Shown in pieces: positions 11,863-25,262 of a DNA stretch of 64,000 bases (position 1 is its first letter; each line of letters opens with the position of its first letter). A program made the translations under genes and the position numbers. A model generated the notes under the pieces. It saw only the letters and a list, made by a program, of their open reading frames with translations, was not told the DNA's origin and did no database searches. The stretch is from Paralvinella palmiformis (Eukaryota; Annelida; Polychaeta; Terebellida; Alvinellidae): assembly GCA_025642065.1 (NCBI GenBank), contig JAODUP010000519.1, positions 87,501 to 151,500 of the forward strand, read 5' to 3'.

Positions 11863-11870
11863 GTAGGTCC
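11863..11870 (+). other. Probable splice donor ending the GPCR exon
   Basis: GTAGGTCC directly follows an in-frame TTG codon. The open frame continues for 58 codons, but they translate a (GT)n microsatellite as a Val/Cys run, which is not credible receptor tail. A phase-0 intron here is the simpler reading. No matching downstream exon was recognised. Confidence 0.55.
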
Positions 11871-11904
11871 GCATCGGGATCCGTCCGCGTTCTTCGTGCG
11901 CTCA

Positions 11905-11951
11905 TGTGTGTGCGTGTGCGTGTGCCTGTGTGTGTGTGTGTGTGTGTGTGG
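11905..11951 (+). repeat. (GT)n microsatellite after the GPCR exon
   Basis: GT units with CGT variants, downstream of the proposed donor. Confidence 0.88.
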
Positions 11952-12155
11952 GAGGGTATTGTTAATGTCGAGTACGGCCGCTTCCGCTTCGTCACGCCAC
12001 CTATCGGTGACTGGTCTGATGTTGTCTTCTAACCGGTAGATGTTACATCGGATGCTTATTTCGTGTACTATATAGACGGAGTACTAATAGTACAGGCAAT
12101 AACACCTTTTAAATATCAGACGGACTCACTGACTAACTGATTAATTGATTTGAAT

Positions 12156-12158
<3 letters not shown>

Positions 12159-12202
<44 letters not shown>
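12159..12202 (+). repeat. (TA)n microsatellite
   Basis: Pure TA tract. Confidence 0.92.
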
Positions 12203-12205
<3 letters not shown>

Positions 12206-12319
12206 TATATATCAGTAAATAAGTGAATCAGTAAATAAGTGAATCAGTGAAAGAGTCAGTCTGATTATTCTGGATCATAGCCTATCAGTAGTGTCACTTT
12301 AATATATTAAAACAGCGAT

Positions 12320-12500
12320 GAATTGATTTATTGACTAATTGATCTATTTAATGGTTGATTGAATGTCGTGTTGATTGATTGTTTGATGTTTTAGCTAATT
12401 AATTATTGTGGTGGTTGATTAATTGATGTGTTGGTTGATTAATTGATTTGTTGGTCGATTGATCAGTCAATCGATCAATTAGTTACCCAATCAATACCAT
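12320..12500 (+). repeat. Degenerate (GATT)n low-complexity tract
   Basis: TTGATTGATT-type words dominate, with CAATCAAT near its right end. Confidence 0.6.
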
Positions 12501-12901
12501 CAAACATTGTCACCTTTCTCTATCATTATCCTTTCTGCCGTTTCACGCCTAACGAAGTGACCAAAGACGAATCGTCCTTAAAATAACCGTCCCCACTCAC
12601 GTTCGTTTACAATTACGAAGTGGATTTCGTACCCAGTCGCCGAAAGTGCCGATACAGGTCTGTTGAAGTTAACTCAGGTGTGTAATGAAAGCATTTCACA
12701 AGTATTCTCTTTGATGTTGTGATCCAAATCGATAAAGCTTAGTCGGTGATTTCTGGAATGTATGAAACGAAATGATACGAAAATTGGAAGGGGCCGAAAT
12801 GCTGTCCAGATAAACACCGGTCGTTGGTTTAACGAAGTCACGTGCTACTGATCGTGGCGTCCACCGAAATAACAAATGAAGACTGTGTGTCAAAAGGTAG
12901 A

Positions 12902-13270
12902 CGAGTGAGTGAGTGAGTGAGTGAGTGAGTCAGTGAGTCAGTCAGTCAGTCAGTCAGTCAGTCAGTCAGTCAGTCATTTAGTCAGTCAGTCAGTCATTCA
13001 ATCAAACATTTATTCAGTCATTCAGTTATTTAGTCAGTCATTCAGTCAGTCAGTGAGTCATTTAGTCAGTCAATCATTTAGTCAGTCATTCATTTAGTCA
13101 GACATTCATTCAGTCAGTAAGTCAATCAATAAATCAATCAGTCAATCAGTCAATAATCATTTAATCAGTCAATCAGTCACTTAATCAGTCATTCATTCAT
13201 TCATTCAGTCAGTCAGTCAGTTAGTTAGTCAATCATTTACTCATTTAATCAGTCAATCAGTCAGTTATTG
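12902..13270 (+). repeat. (GAGT)n grading into degenerate (CAGT)n
   Basis: GAGT, then CAGT, with CATT, TAGT and CAAT variants that increase rightwards. Confidence 0.85.
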
Positions 13271-13811
13271 GTGCTTAGTGCTTAGTGCTTAGTGCTGGTA
13301 CACTTGGTACACCTGGCACACCTGGTACACGTGGTGCATATGGCCGAGAGGCGAATTCCTGGAGAACTAAGATGATCAGTTGAAACATCCCACAAACACA
13401 TTTAATGCCGAACTTCACAATGCAGTTTATTGGGCCACTCCCTCAAAACATGAGGCACATTTGAGAGGAAATGAGGGAAAATATTTGCGGAAGGTTCATT
13501 TGTCTGTCAGATAATCCATCTACTTATCTAGCTGGCTAATAATTTATGTATCTATCTGTCTATCTATCTATCTATCTATAACTCTGTCTAACATCATTAA
13601 AGTAATGGGGTCACTATCCTATTGTGACACACATCTAAAACCTCATTTGTTTAAGTAACTATTAAGGTGATAACGGATATTTGTCTATTATTGATTAAAT
13701 ATTCATAATTCTATGGCTCCTCATATCATTCTATTCACTGGCTGTGTTTATCCAATCAGGATCTATTCTACGCTCTGATTGAATACTGACTAAATAAGAA
13801 TGGGAGATTTA

Positions 13812-13920
13812 GGATATTTAAAGTATTTAGATCATTCTGGTGGATTAGCGCGGTGTGGCAGCTGACAGCCGTTTGGTGACTCATCAAAGTACAGCTGCCT
13901 GCTAGTAAAGATAAATGTCT
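13812..13920 (+). repeat. Dispersed 105-bp repeat ending in (TA)n(GT)n, copy 2
   Basis: ATTTAAAGTATTTAGATCAT, GTGTGGCAGCTGACAGC and ATCAAAGTACAGCTGCC in the same order as the copy at 7.3 kb. Confidence 0.7.
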
Positions 13921-13933
13921 GTCCGTTTTTAAG

Positions 13934-13937
<4 letters not shown>

Positions 13938-13991
<54 letters not shown>

Positions 13992-14013
13992 TGTGTGTGT
14001 GTGTGTGTGTGTG
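13938..14013 (+). repeat. (TA)n then (GT)n microsatellite
   Basis: Follows copy 2 of the 105-bp dispersed repeat, as at 7.4 kb. Confidence 0.9.
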
Positions 14014-14049
14014 TATGTGTTGTGTTGTGGGTGTATGTCATCATTTTAG

Positions 14050-15520
14050 CAATATGCTAATGAGGCATGCACGGTATGTGTTTTAATTGTTTCGTATAAT
14101 CCCAACCAATGTTACATTCGCCGCCGTGTAAGACTCTTTTGTCAGAATCTTTTGCGAACACACAAACAAACAAACACACAAAACACACATTTACTTTTAT
14201 TAATACAGATCTTCCAGTCCTTTTAACTATCTACCAATTTATCTGTCAATCCTTCCATCTACCTGTCTGTCTCTGTATATCTTGCATCTCTGCAAACATT
14301 TCTAATATTTCAGTATTTGCTTCGGATTCCAATTGGTTAGAAACAGAGAACTACAAAATTGTTATTCGCTCTCTTCTAATCGTGTACCGGGGCAACAAAA
14401 CACCGAGAATGGTGTGCTCTTTTGTGAAATAGAAGAAAAATACTTGTTATTCAGCATCGGCTAAGCACAGATGGTCGCACTGACCGGAAGTCGATAACCC
14501 AGCACCCATAACTCAACGGGGCATCGGAATAGATTTCGCGAATCGTCCAACGTCAGCGTCTGCCCGCCCGCCATCTGGCGGAAGCCGGGCGAACCTGGTT
14601 TGCGGGTTAGAAATCGAGCATCTATCGGACGCTAAACCCGGACTGGAGCTGTTGATTTGACAAACTGATAACACATCAAGTGGTCGGAGGGCTATAATGA
14701 GAACATCCGTAACAGTGTTTTAATAAGATGTCTCGTCAACCATGATTGGAGCGCAGAAATAATATTTTTGCCGCGACCATTAAATAAGAACGCCACCTAA
14801 ATTGCCAGATCGGCTCATCCACGTATTAACAAAATGGCAAGTCATTGACGAGTCTGCGTCTCCGTGATTTTTCTTCAAATAAATTACGTTTCAGCCGATT
14901 TACGTATCTGTAAATGACACATCTTCAAGTGTACAATGCTTGCAGTATCATAAACCGAGATGTAAAAGTTGATCCTACTCATTTCGTCGAAATATTGGCA
15001 GCCATGCCACGTATCCGGGAGTCGCCGATTTGCATACGAGATTTGCATACGATTGACATACGAGATTTACAAACGAGATTTTAAGAGGGTTTTTTCCCCC
15101 CACCTCCCTTTCTTCCCTCCCTCAAAGATAAGGAATTTGGTACAAAATGCAATCTGACCAATCTAAATCTCGTAATGATTACTTTAGGGAAAATCCATTT
15201 TTCTTTTCTTTTTAATAATAAACAATAACAGGGGAAAACTTTATATCCTCCATTTTCTAATACAAATGTTCTCTATCTAATTTTTGGTATCGTATGTAAC
15301 TTTGACAGCCGACTTGTTTATAAATGACAATAGCCAATAGCCAAATAAACCATGAAATAAACAACCGGAAAACAAGAGGCAATTTCTAAAAGCATAAACA
15401 TATTGTTTACCGCATTTAAAATAATATAACATTTTGATTAGTTGGGTCATTCTAAAGGGTTACTCGATTTATGGACGAAATTCACGTACAAATGGCGCCG
15501 TATTAGCGGCCACTTCGCAG
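14050..15520. other. Intergenic stretch without recognisable genes
   Basis: Short open frames only; no family motif seen. Confidence 0.5.
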
Positions 15521-15529
15521 GTAATGGCG

Positions 15530-15640
15530 CCAGATGAAAGCCTGAAACGCCATCCATCATTGTCCGGCCTGCCTGGGTTTGAACCCAGATGCTAGGGATC
15601 CTTCTAGACGTGCTCTATCAATCGGCTTCAGTATTCTCCT
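15530..15640 (-). mobile_element. Diverged main-family-like SINE head
   Basis: On the minus strand, CTGGGTTCAAACCCAGG forms a perfect T-arm-like box B, followed by GCGTTTCAGGCTTTCATCTG, resembling the family body. The 3' part is absent. Confidence 0.45.
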
Positions 15641-16111
15641 TGTGCTTTAAACTGAACACGTACCGAGCCAGCCACACCCCGGAACCTAGACGCCATTAAC
15701 AGATCAGCCTATAGTGAACACGGGTCAGTCAGTGGCTATGGGAATGGCTTTTTGATAATAAAACAAAAATTCAAAAACAATCGGATGCAAGTATAACACA
15801 CAAATGTTTATTGATGTGTGTGCGCTTTATTTTCTTGTCTATTTCGTATGTGCTCAGAGTAGATTATTCTATAACGCGGACGGATATTTTTTATATTTAG
15901 AACACAACACCTAATGTTTATCAAAAAAACAATCTCAGAACCTATATTTACGTCTAAGCGAAAACATATCTGCCTTTTCTTATACAACGTAACGCCTATA
16001 TTTATAATTAATCGAGACAACGGGTTTTACGTTTTATTTGTATTTATTAACACAACACATACATCCATTTGGCCAAATATGCCAATATATATTTCGTTTA
16101 TGGAAACGCAC

Positions 16112-16204
16112 ACGTACACACACACACACACACACGCACACACACACACACGCACACACACACAATCACACACACACAATCACACACACACAATCACACA
16201 CACA

Positions 16205-16255
<51 letters not shown>

Positions 16256-16303
16256 CATCATCATCATCATTATTATTATTATTATTATTACTACTATCAT
16301 CAC

Positions 16304-16393
<90 letters not shown>

Positions 16394-16428
16394 TACTACT
16401 ACTACTACTACTACTATCATCACCATCA

Positions 16429-16522
<94 letters not shown>

Positions 16523-16540
16523 TACTACTACTACTACTCT
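16112..16540 (+). repeat. (CA)n then (ATT)n with ATC and ACT blocks
   Basis: About 95 bp of CA, then over 330 bp of ATT with blocks of ATC and ACT. Long open frames on both strands are artefacts. Confidence 0.93.
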
Positions 16541-17017
16541 TAACACTCATTTATCTTCATTGTTAAACAAAGTGACCTCTACTCCCTGACGTCATTTGTT
16601 TATGTCTTTATAAAAGAGACTTTAAATCTCCACACCTACTGTCATAATTTGATAATATCCTATGTGAATGTGAGGCATCTGAAGTGTCATCATCATCAGC
16701 AGTGTTGGCTGGGTGTGTCTGTGAGGGAGGATAGGAAATGAACAATTCGTAACGTGAGCTGATTGTATAAGTATGCGAATGATATGGATGTTGTGTTTTT
16801 ATGAGTTCGTGTTTTAATGTGTGTTTTCATCTTTGTTTTTATTTGTTTATTTGTCTGTTTTTTTTTCTAGTGATGTGTATTTTAGTTGCTATTGGATTTA
16901 CAAGTTCATTCGTTTGTCATGTCGTATGTGAGTAACGCGTAATTGTAAGGTTTGTCGAAAGATGAAGAATAATCTATAAAGGAAATTAACATTTAAGGTG
17001 ATGTGGTTACGAAATAG

Positions 17018-17095
17018 ACAGACAGACAGATGTCTAGACAGACAGACAGATGTCTAGACAGACAGACAGACAGACAGACAGATGTCTAGACGAGA
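17018..17095 (+). repeat. (CAGA)n tract with ATGTCTAGA interruptions
   Basis: Three blocks of CAGA separated by the same ATGTCTAG spacer. Confidence 0.8.
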
Positions 17096-17162
17096 AGATG
17101 ACACAATTTACAAAAAGTATTATTGGAATGACATAATGACTTCATTTCGTGTTTAGGATTGT

Positions 17163-17206
17163 AACACACACACACACAGACCCCCCCCCCCCCAATACAC
17201 ACACAC

Positions 17207-17241
<35 letters not shown>

Positions 17242-17280
17242 CACACACAAACAAACACACACAAACACACACATAAACAT
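17163..17280 (+). repeat. (CA)n microsatellite with poly-C
   Basis: CA tract with a poly-C run inside and CAAA variants at the right. Confidence 0.88.
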
Positions 17281-17659
17281 ACAAACATGTTATCTATCTA
17301 TCTATTTCCCCATCTCTCCTATATTTCTATCAATTTATTTATACTTCCATCCACCGCCACAGCAACACACTATAAACCATCACATTCTCTCTGTTGTGTG
17401 ATAATCGTATTATAAACACTATGTAGTGCTTCAAGTCTGTGTTATTAGTGTCAGAAATGGCACTGGCTAAGAGAAACAAACAAACAAACAAACATCATCA
17501 TCATCATCACCATAACTGGGCCTCTAGATAACAAAGTAAAAATTTTGTTATGTTTGATGAGTGTTTTCATGTGTTCATATGTTTGTTTGCTTGTTTGCTT
17601 TTGTGCGTGTGTATGTGTGTGTGCGCGGCGCCGTGTGTATGTATACCTGTTTGTGTGTC

Positions 17660-17663
<4 letters not shown>

Positions 17664-17736
<73 letters not shown>
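17664..17736 (+). repeat. (CT)n then (GT)n microsatellite
   Basis: Two pure tracts abut. Confidence 0.92.
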
Positions 17737-17740
<4 letters not shown>

Positions 17741-17986
17741 ATAAATAGGGCGTACGCCTAGAAATGTAATAACCATAAAAACAATTCATTTTTCGTCAGT
17801 AAAACTTCACGTCACCGAGAAGACATAACCTGTGTGAAGAATGGTGATTGTGGATTGATAATTCGGTTTCTATGTTTCTGATACACGCACGCATACATGG
17901 ATCCACGCGTGCACGTACACACATGTACGAAGCTATATTTGTATTATTAAGTTGCGCCTCAATGTCACGGTAGCTTACTACAACAG

Positions 17987-17987
17987 C

Positions 17988-18023
<36 letters not shown>

Positions 18024-18118
18024 TATTATTACTATTACTATTATTATTACTATTATTATTATCACCATCATCATCATTATCATCATCATCATCATCATTA
18101 TCATCATCATCATCATTA
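17987..18118 (+). repeat. (ATT)n then (ATC)n microsatellite
   Basis: ATT with ACT variants passes into ATC. Confidence 0.9.
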
Positions 18119-18904
18119 TGGCTATTATTTATTATTAATGTTAAAGCTAATTATAATTATAGCTAGTGCCCGGTCACAGTTATCAACCAGAACCCGGTCA
18201 TTGACCTTTCGTTAACGAGCAACATAAATCAACTAACCATTTACCGACATGATTGACAGCTAAAACCCGGCGATTGACGGGCTATCTCCGTAACTGGGTC
18301 AATTAATTAAAATCGCGATCACTGTCGTATCATTCCACTGATAACCAACCCGTCGTCACGGTGTGTGTCCTGTCACCTCATGGTACGATAATGGTCAGGA
18401 TCTGATATCAGAAAGATGGGATAAATTGGATGTAAGTAACCATCTGGATCGCAACATTTTCGGATGACACAATAGACCAGTACAGACGAATTGGGTTGGA
18501 ATATACGACTATCTAGACACGAGTAATCCATGTTCTGTGTGTTATAATTAATGACTATAGCTTGTGAATAATAAAAAAGACGCTCAGTATGTGTATAAAT
18601 AAACGTTGAATAATTGCACTTATTGACCGAGAAGATATTCACTTACTAAATTATCGCAACGCAGATCCGATTTGATAACTCGTTTAATAAGATAATGCTA
18701 TCAAGGTCTATTCAGAGCTGTCCCTACTGTTAATAATTGAGATTTCCCGTGCGATCTTTTTCTAACCCGATGCGCGCCACATCTCCAGGCTGAGGTTCGA
18801 TTTCCTGCGTTATCAGCGACTGAGGCATGTTTCATCAGGTCATCGAATTTGTCGGAGGAGTCACCCCACTCGGGTGTAAGTCCAGCAACGCCGAGGCAGA
18901 AAAT

Positions 18905-19224
18905 ACTCACTCACTCACTCACTCACTCACTCACTCACTCACTCACTCACTCACTCACTCACTCACTCACTCACTCACTCACTCACCACTCACTCACTCA
19001 CTCACTCACTCACTCACTCACTCACTCACTCACTCACTCACTCACTCACTCACCACCATCACACTCACTCACTCACTCACTCACCATCACTCACCACTCA
19101 CTCACTCACTCACTCACTCACTCACTCACTCACTCACTCACCACTCACACTCACTCACTCACTCACTCACTCACTCACTCACTCACTCACTCACTCACTC
19201 ACTCACTCACTCACTCACTCACTT
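18905..19224 (+). repeat. (CTCA)n array with short interruptions
   Basis: About 320 bp of CTCA with ACCACT, CACCATCAC and CACAC slips that reset the register. Confidence 0.95.
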
Positions 19225-19321
19225 AGAAAATATCATCGAATCATTTTATTTCTGGGATGAATCCACACTTTCTAGATTGTAAGCATTGAAGGAAAGAAAT
19301 ACACTTTTATCTAGATCATAT

Positions 19322-19368
19322 ACGGCCCATTTAGCCTAACTTGTGCACAAAAGTGGCCGTAAAACACC

Positions 19369-19399
<31 letters not shown>

Positions 19400-19400
19400 T
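19322..19400 (+). mobile_element. Main-family SINE, 3' fragment
   Basis: GGCCCATTTAGCCTAACTTG, TGCACAAAAGTGGCCGTAAA and a (TCA)n tail; 5' truncated. Confidence 0.65.
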
Positions 19401-19559
19401 ATATTATATAGTACAGATCAATAAAAATGGAGGTTTAAACAGTTTAAAACAAGTTTATGTTTTGTCTCAATGCTACCTTAGCCAAAGTAGAATAGCAAAG
19501 GACCGAGGTTCGGATCTAGGTTAATTATTTGCTAACCACATTCTCGCTGTTTTGTGGAA

Positions 19560-19665
19560 ACGTTAATGGAAATGGAAACGTCGCTGAGGCGAACTGAAAA
19601 ATGAAACACCCTTCAAACGTAGCCCGGCCGGGGTTTGAATCGAGCTTTTAGAGGTATGTGGGCAG
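19560..19665 (-). mobile_element. Main-family SINE fragment
   Basis: The minus strand reads box B GATTCAAACCCCGG and then GTGTTTCATTTTTCAGTTCG, collinear with the family body. Confidence 0.5.
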
Positions 19666-19699
19666 CTACATTACCATTTGAAACTTTATAGATGACATC

Positions 19700-21080
19700 G
19701 TCGTGATGAATTCCTACTGATCAAAGGCTTGCGAATGGAAAATCGAAACAGTGTCGTGGTGGATGGGTGGGGTGGGGGGAGGGGAGCGGGTGATTGCTGT
19801 TAAACCTATCCGTAAACCAGAACTATGAAACGGATTTTCTAAACGAGAAAAGTTTTCTTGTCCAGCGCAGTTCTGAACAAACAACGTGTACGCGACGTAA
19901 ATTAAACACAACAATATTTATAAAGTCAACGGGGCCTACAGAAAACCCTACTGTACGACCACACTCAGAATAACGTACTCCGATTCGTAAAAGCCCCGAT
20001 CTGTCATTGTCAACTTGAGTATTCTCGCTGCGGAGAATGTCGGACAGTACGGAGAGAATAATATTGTTTGTTCGGCATTTGTTGTACCTAATATCCAATA
20101 CCGTGTGCCGTTTAGTTTTCCGTGTTTGTTGCCCCGATTATTTATTGTTGCGTATTACGACAATAAATAGCGTTCATATATAAAACAAGATGGGCACCAA
20201 TTGTCTAACATCGAGCTGTTGTAGGTAATTTCATCGAGATTCTGTTTGGCAATAAATCCATTGGCTTTTCGCATTTTCCCACTTGATGTGGAATAGTACA
20301 TCTCGAACTGTTTGAAAATATAGTATTCTTTAAGCGCCAAGCGCGCCTCAGGCGGACAACAACAGGGCCCCTTACTCTCCGAGCCCACATGAAATAGGGT
20401 CGTGTACAAAATGATCGGCACCGAATATGGCTTGAGCGCATGCGCACTGACTGAATATTCGTCCGCGATGTGGGAGCGGGATCGGTCATAGCTTGGGAAT
20501 ATCGTATTAGTAGTCACGTGGCATTTGTTTTTGCGATAACTTAGATCTAGTCGAATGCGGCGCTGAGAGGTTAAGTCCCTACATCCGGTTTTTCTAATTA
20601 AAATGTCCTGATTTTATCGACTTCGTGTTCGTATCTGTCATGACACGTGACATTTGGTAGATTATTTGTGTTACTAGCTCAATGCCTATGACACGAAATT
20701 ACGGAAAATATGTATCCATCATATATATCCATCATATTAAATATTGGTGTAATATCTATGGCTACTATTTAGTAAATCTTTCCTCACGATTTCGACAGAA
20801 CATGGTTATCCATATTTCTTTTCATGGTATATTTTGAAAATCATTTTATTGTAGAAGGAAACATGGCTAGAAGTTGAGTGTGGTATCACAGTTTAGAGCA
20901 CACTGAGCTCTTCCACATGGTATAATTAATGGATACATTACACCTACCACTTATCTCACATGATGATATGAACCCACAAACAAAAGTCAAAACATAATAT
21001 TTTCAGATTTTTGTTGTTAAATTCGGCACTAGGCTATCACAACATATACTTAGCTTTTACTTAGTATTGTTGCAACCGGG
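19700..21080. other. Intergenic stretch without recognisable genes
   Basis: Only short frames without family motifs were seen. 20.2-20.6 kb is less AT-rich than its flanks. Confidence 0.45.
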
Positions 21081-21179
21081 TTTTTTATTATTATTATTAT
21101 TATTATTATTTTATTATTATTATATTCATTGTTGATGTCGTTATTGCTGCAACTGCTGCTAATATTATTATTATTATTG

Positions 21180-21465
21180 TTGTTGTTGTATGTTTTTTCC
21201 TGTCAGTGTCACAATTATTGTCTTTTTTTTTGTTATTGTTATTGTTATTGTCGTAGCTGTTCCTATTTTTGTTGTTGGTATTTCCCTACTACTGTCGTTC
21301 ACTGATATTGCTGCTGTTGTTGCTGATATTGCTGTTGTTGTTGTTGATATTGTTGTTGTTGTCGCTGATATTGCTGCTGGTGTTGCTGATATTGCTGCTG
21401 TTATCGCTGATATTGCTGTTATTGTCGCTGATATTGCTGCTGTTGTCGCTGATATTGCTGCTAAT
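21180..21465 (+). repeat. Degenerate GTT/GCT/GATATT repeat
   Basis: A higher-order unit around GCTGATATTGCTGCTGTT recurs about ten times after a GTT-rich stretch. Confidence 0.75.
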
Positions 21466-21628
21466 GTCATCGTATTCTGTTACAACAATGGTGAAGTCTA
21501 TATCTCCCGCCATAGATAGTGTATCATCTTCCAATAAGCCAATCCGGACTTCCGGGCGCGCAATGCGTAGTGGGATTGGATTGTTCCGGGATAAACAAAC
21601 ATACGTGGTGAACCAGGGGCAGTACCAG

Positions 21629-21901
21629 ACCGCCTCAGTGGTCTAGTTGGTAAGACCGTGGGACTTTCTTACTCATGGTGATGCCGTGCCGAAGATCGGA
21701 GATTCGAACCCAAGCCGGTTTTTTTCCCATCCAAACCAAGCAACTGGCAAGGTTGTCTCCGCCGAATATGCCATCTATTGTAAATTCAAAATTTATTTAC
21801 AATTAGTTCCCGTGGTGAAGCAGTATATTACAGACCATATGCGTCTCGCTCATTTGAGGTAGCCAAGCCAAAATAACTGCTATTTCGGCCATTATTATTG
21901 G
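21629..21901 (+). mobile_element. tRNA-derived SINE, second family, full length
   Basis: Head GCCTCAGTGGTCTAGTTGG and box B GATTCGAACCC; body AACTGGCAAGGTTGTCTCC, GAATATGCCATCTATTGTAA, CAGACCATATGCGTCTC, CTCATTTGAGGT and ATTTCGGCCATTATTATT tail. Confidence 0.75.
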
Positions 21902-21904
21902 GCA

Positions 21905-23930
21905 GTAAAATACAAATAGGAAGAAGCAGATGCCCATTTGTCTTTATTGGCATCCCGAAGTTATAAAACAGAAGAACATTTTCTCTGTTTGTGATATCGA
22001 ACACTTATACCAAATTTAAGTTATCTAAGTCTCTCCGAGGTAATTACAAATTACTCGAGTAAGTCTTATGTAGATCTATCTAGCAGTGTATTTGTCAAAT
22101 GTTTTCGATATAATAGGTCTAACTTCATTACAATCTGACTTGACGGATACATTGGCTGCATCAACACCAGATGAATTAAGGCTATGTCTGCCATGATCAA
22201 GATATTGGGTTCTACCAGATAAAAGAATCCCGATTCCTTGGTGATCCTCTGTACAGCCTGGTGATTTCGGTACAACCTAGTGATCTTCAGTACAACCTGA
22301 TTTCGGTACAACCTATGGTACATCGGAGGTGTTTGTAATCTTGTTGGTCAAAATCGGCGTCTTGGACTTAGTGACAATTTCCTTAAATTCATCATATTCA
22401 TTCTGTAAGTTTTTTTCAGCTTTTCTTGTTGAGAACTGCAACCCACGCATTGATAAGCTAGAGAACAACTGCACCTAACGACATAACTGTGCTCATTATG
22501 CTGTGGTTGGATATTGAGATTTTGAGTTGGGTATGCATATATGGATGTGCCGCTGTTGGCCTACCATCAGTGAAATGTATAGAACAAATTATGTCATCTT
22601 CGGATGATAGCCAGTTTCTCTCTCTCTCTCGATTTGTTCATTTCCTATAAACCGCCTTGGCCCACTTGAGCCCTGCTGCCAGATTCCTCTTTTCAGTTGG
22701 GAATGTATGGAGTATGAATTGAGGTGGACACTAATATATATATATATATCATCAGTCATCTTACACCTGATGCTTTAAACAAGTTAACCGGTTCCATCTA
22801 GAGAGTGTGTATGTACCGTTGGAGCAACGTTCAAAGACACAAATTCGAATCATCCTATCGTTCGTATGTCATCAGCTAGATGTTTTATAAAACAACTAAT
22901 TAGACCAACAGATAACAGTCGTTTAATCAAGTGAGTATCCCAATTAATAAATAAACAAACGCCTTATACAATGTAGATCATACCACATAGTTTGTGATAC
23001 CACTCAGCAACTGTGTAGTGGTATTACTAAGCTAACTACTATTCTACTAGTAGTACTAGTACTAGACTAGAGCTACCATCATGCATGTACTGAATTAGAT
23101 TTCATAAATTTGAGCAGCAGTTCACCCAACATTAAGTTGTTTAATAGACCTACATACTTTATATTTACAAGTGCTATATTTTTCAAATTATTTCATAAAA
23201 ATACAAAACCTTTCTTTCTAGATCTAGCAATGTACAAGTGTTCGTTTTCCGGGATAAATATATCCGCAAGCGGCTTTCTGATAATGCCATGTGCGTTTGT
23301 TTATCCCGAGAAGATGTCTCGGAAGTGACGTTTAACGCATGCGCATTTGGGAACTCCAAATAGGCTTATTGTCTTCAGAGTATCTTCTTTATTAGTCCAG
23401 TGTACGACCTTTTTGGCCATCTTTATTGATGTTACATTTACTAAATGTCACCCGAATATTGATATTAATAGGGCTATTTCGCTTATTTAGACTACAGAGC
23501 AACAGTTACGAGATAAAGCCTCACTATTTTATGTATACGCCTGAGATGTTGGCAGCTAGCCGCGCCCTATGTATTTTTAAGAAGGCAAATCTCGTCTTCC
23601 GGCATGATATTCATGCGCGCCAAAAAATGCTATTTTCACAATCTTTCTCGCCACTTGCGCGCGCATAATAGTCCTTTATAATATGAAGTGTGTCCATTAT
23701 AATATTACAAATTAGACTACTGCTCATAAGTGAAAAAAAATATATATAGGCCTGATATGACCTCAAACTTAATTAAAATGGCGCTATCTTTTTAGATTAC
23801 GTGACCTCATTAGCTACTACATCTGCGTGAAAACATTAACCAGAGATGGTTATCCTAATTAATTGATCACTTTGATTATTTTGTGACACATTATTTAAGG
23901 AAATTTGCAACTTGGTTGTTGGTCTATTGT
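21905..23930. other. Intergenic stretch without recognisable genes
   Basis: Contains a short triplication of TTTCGGTACAACCT near 22.27 kb, and TTCCGGGATAAA facing TTTATCCCGAGAA at about 23.25-23.31 kb as a possible small inverted repeat. Confidence 0.4.
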
Positions 23931-23946
23931 TGAAGTTTAATATCAG

Positions 23947-23950
<4 letters not shown>

Positions 23951-24002
<52 letters not shown>

Positions 24003-24011
24003 CAATATCAA

Positions 24012-24047
<36 letters not shown>
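23951..24047 (+). repeat. (CA)n and (TA)n microsatellite
   Basis: CA tract to 24001, a short unique spacer, then TA. Confidence 0.92.
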
Positions 24048-24051
<4 letters not shown>

Positions 24052-24072
24052 ATTATTTTGCGTGCTTTTGTT

Positions 24073-24220
24073 TTATACGTAGTCTGCATGTATCCGCTTC
24101 CCTGTGAGCGTGACACATGCTGGGCCCCACAGGCTGATAAGTAGCCTATATTGGTCTACGTGTATATGCATCAATATATGGAGGTGTAGGACATTTTATA
24201 TTTAGATTTATATATCTGGT
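24073..24220 (-). repeat. Dispersed repeat of unknown class, short copy 3
   Basis: The minus strand carries CACCTCCATATATTGAT, ACTTATCAGCCTGTGGGGC, GTCACGCTCACAGGGAAGCG and TACATGCAGACTACG, with an internal deletion relative to the other two copies. Confidence 0.6.
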
Positions 24221-24234
24221 TGTATTTATCCTAA

Positions 24235-24245
24235 CACACACACAC

Positions 24246-24330
<85 letters not shown>

Positions 24331-24332
24331 TG
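24235..24332 (+). repeat. (CA)n(TA)n(GA)n compound microsatellite
   Basis: Three successive pure tracts. Confidence 0.92.
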
Positions 24333-25100
24333 TGTGGTGTGGGGGGTCACCTGATAGGTGTTCAGAAAGATCTTATAGTTTACAGTAGTTCAGTAATTCT
24401 TGTAATTGTTTGAATCCAATTTAATTTTCATTGTTTATCACCTATATCTCATGTATAACGCTCTTAATTGATATTTTTATCTTCCAGGTCAGCTTGGTCG
24501 AGAAGCACTCACCGAGGTCAACTATCACCGAAACCTTGACCTCCGCACACCACTGACAGGTGGCAGCACATGTCGGGGGCAGCTCGGTCGCTTTATGGCT
24601 AGACTTTTCCGCAGGCCAATGTTGCGCACATCTATCCGGAAGTGATGTCATGATGTGGTATTTAATGATAAACATGGCGGCCTTATGACGTAAGCATCAA
24701 ATGAGATGCCATAATATTGTAGTTAGTTGCACGTGACCTTGTCTATACGCTGAGTGCCGTTTGCTGTACGTATAGTGGATATCTCGTCATCCAAGGATGT
24801 GTCTGTTTCATGGATTGTCGTTTCCTGTTCGTTGCAAGATGGATTTTACTGTTATAAACATGGACTGTTGTCATATGTCTATAAATAAGTACAAATTTAC
24901 CTAATCCATTCACCCACGTCTTGTGCCTTTGTGAGTGTGTGTGCGTGCGTGCGTGCCTGTGTGTGTGTGTGTGTGTGTGTTCGGATGGATGCATTTAGAT
25001 GCCTGCGTGAACATACTTGAGCTGAGTTTTGTGTTGGGTATAAAGTGAAAAGCGAGTAGAAGGGTAAGAAAAAATGGCATGTATTTTTGAAAACGCTAAA

Positions 25101-25262
25101 TGAGTGAGTGACTGAGTGAGTGAGTGAGTGAGTGAGTGAGTGAGAGGGTGAGTGAGTGATTAAGTCAGTGATTCAGTGACCCTGTTAGTCAGTCAGTCAG
25201 TCAGTTAGTCAATAAGTCATTAATTAATTCATTCAGTCTTTCTTTCAGTCAGTCAGTCAGTC
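25101..25262 (+). repeat. Degenerate (GAGT)n / (CAGT)n tract
   Basis: GAGT units followed by CAGT, with ATTC and AAGT variants. Confidence 0.8.

Noticed and set aside
12020..12039. GPCR stop codon reached by reading through the (GT)n repeat
   Set aside because: It would give a Val/Cys-rich tail encoded by a microsatellite; a donor at 11863 is more plausible.
15914..16543. His/Tyr-rich 209-codon frame
   Set aside because: Product of (CA)n and (ATT)n microsatellites, not a protein.
18905..19224. CRISPR-like or satellite array
   Set aside because: Simple tetranucleotide repetition without unique spacers.
18827..19282. (THSL)n-like repetitive proteins, here and in the other TCAC/GAGT arrays
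   Set aside because: A tetranucleotide repeat read in threes always gives a four-residue periodic frame; no flanking coding signal.
24442..24675. Possible exon after TTTTTATCTTCCAG near 24.47 kb
   Set aside because: The acceptor looks good, but the following frame has no recognisable protein and no partner exon.
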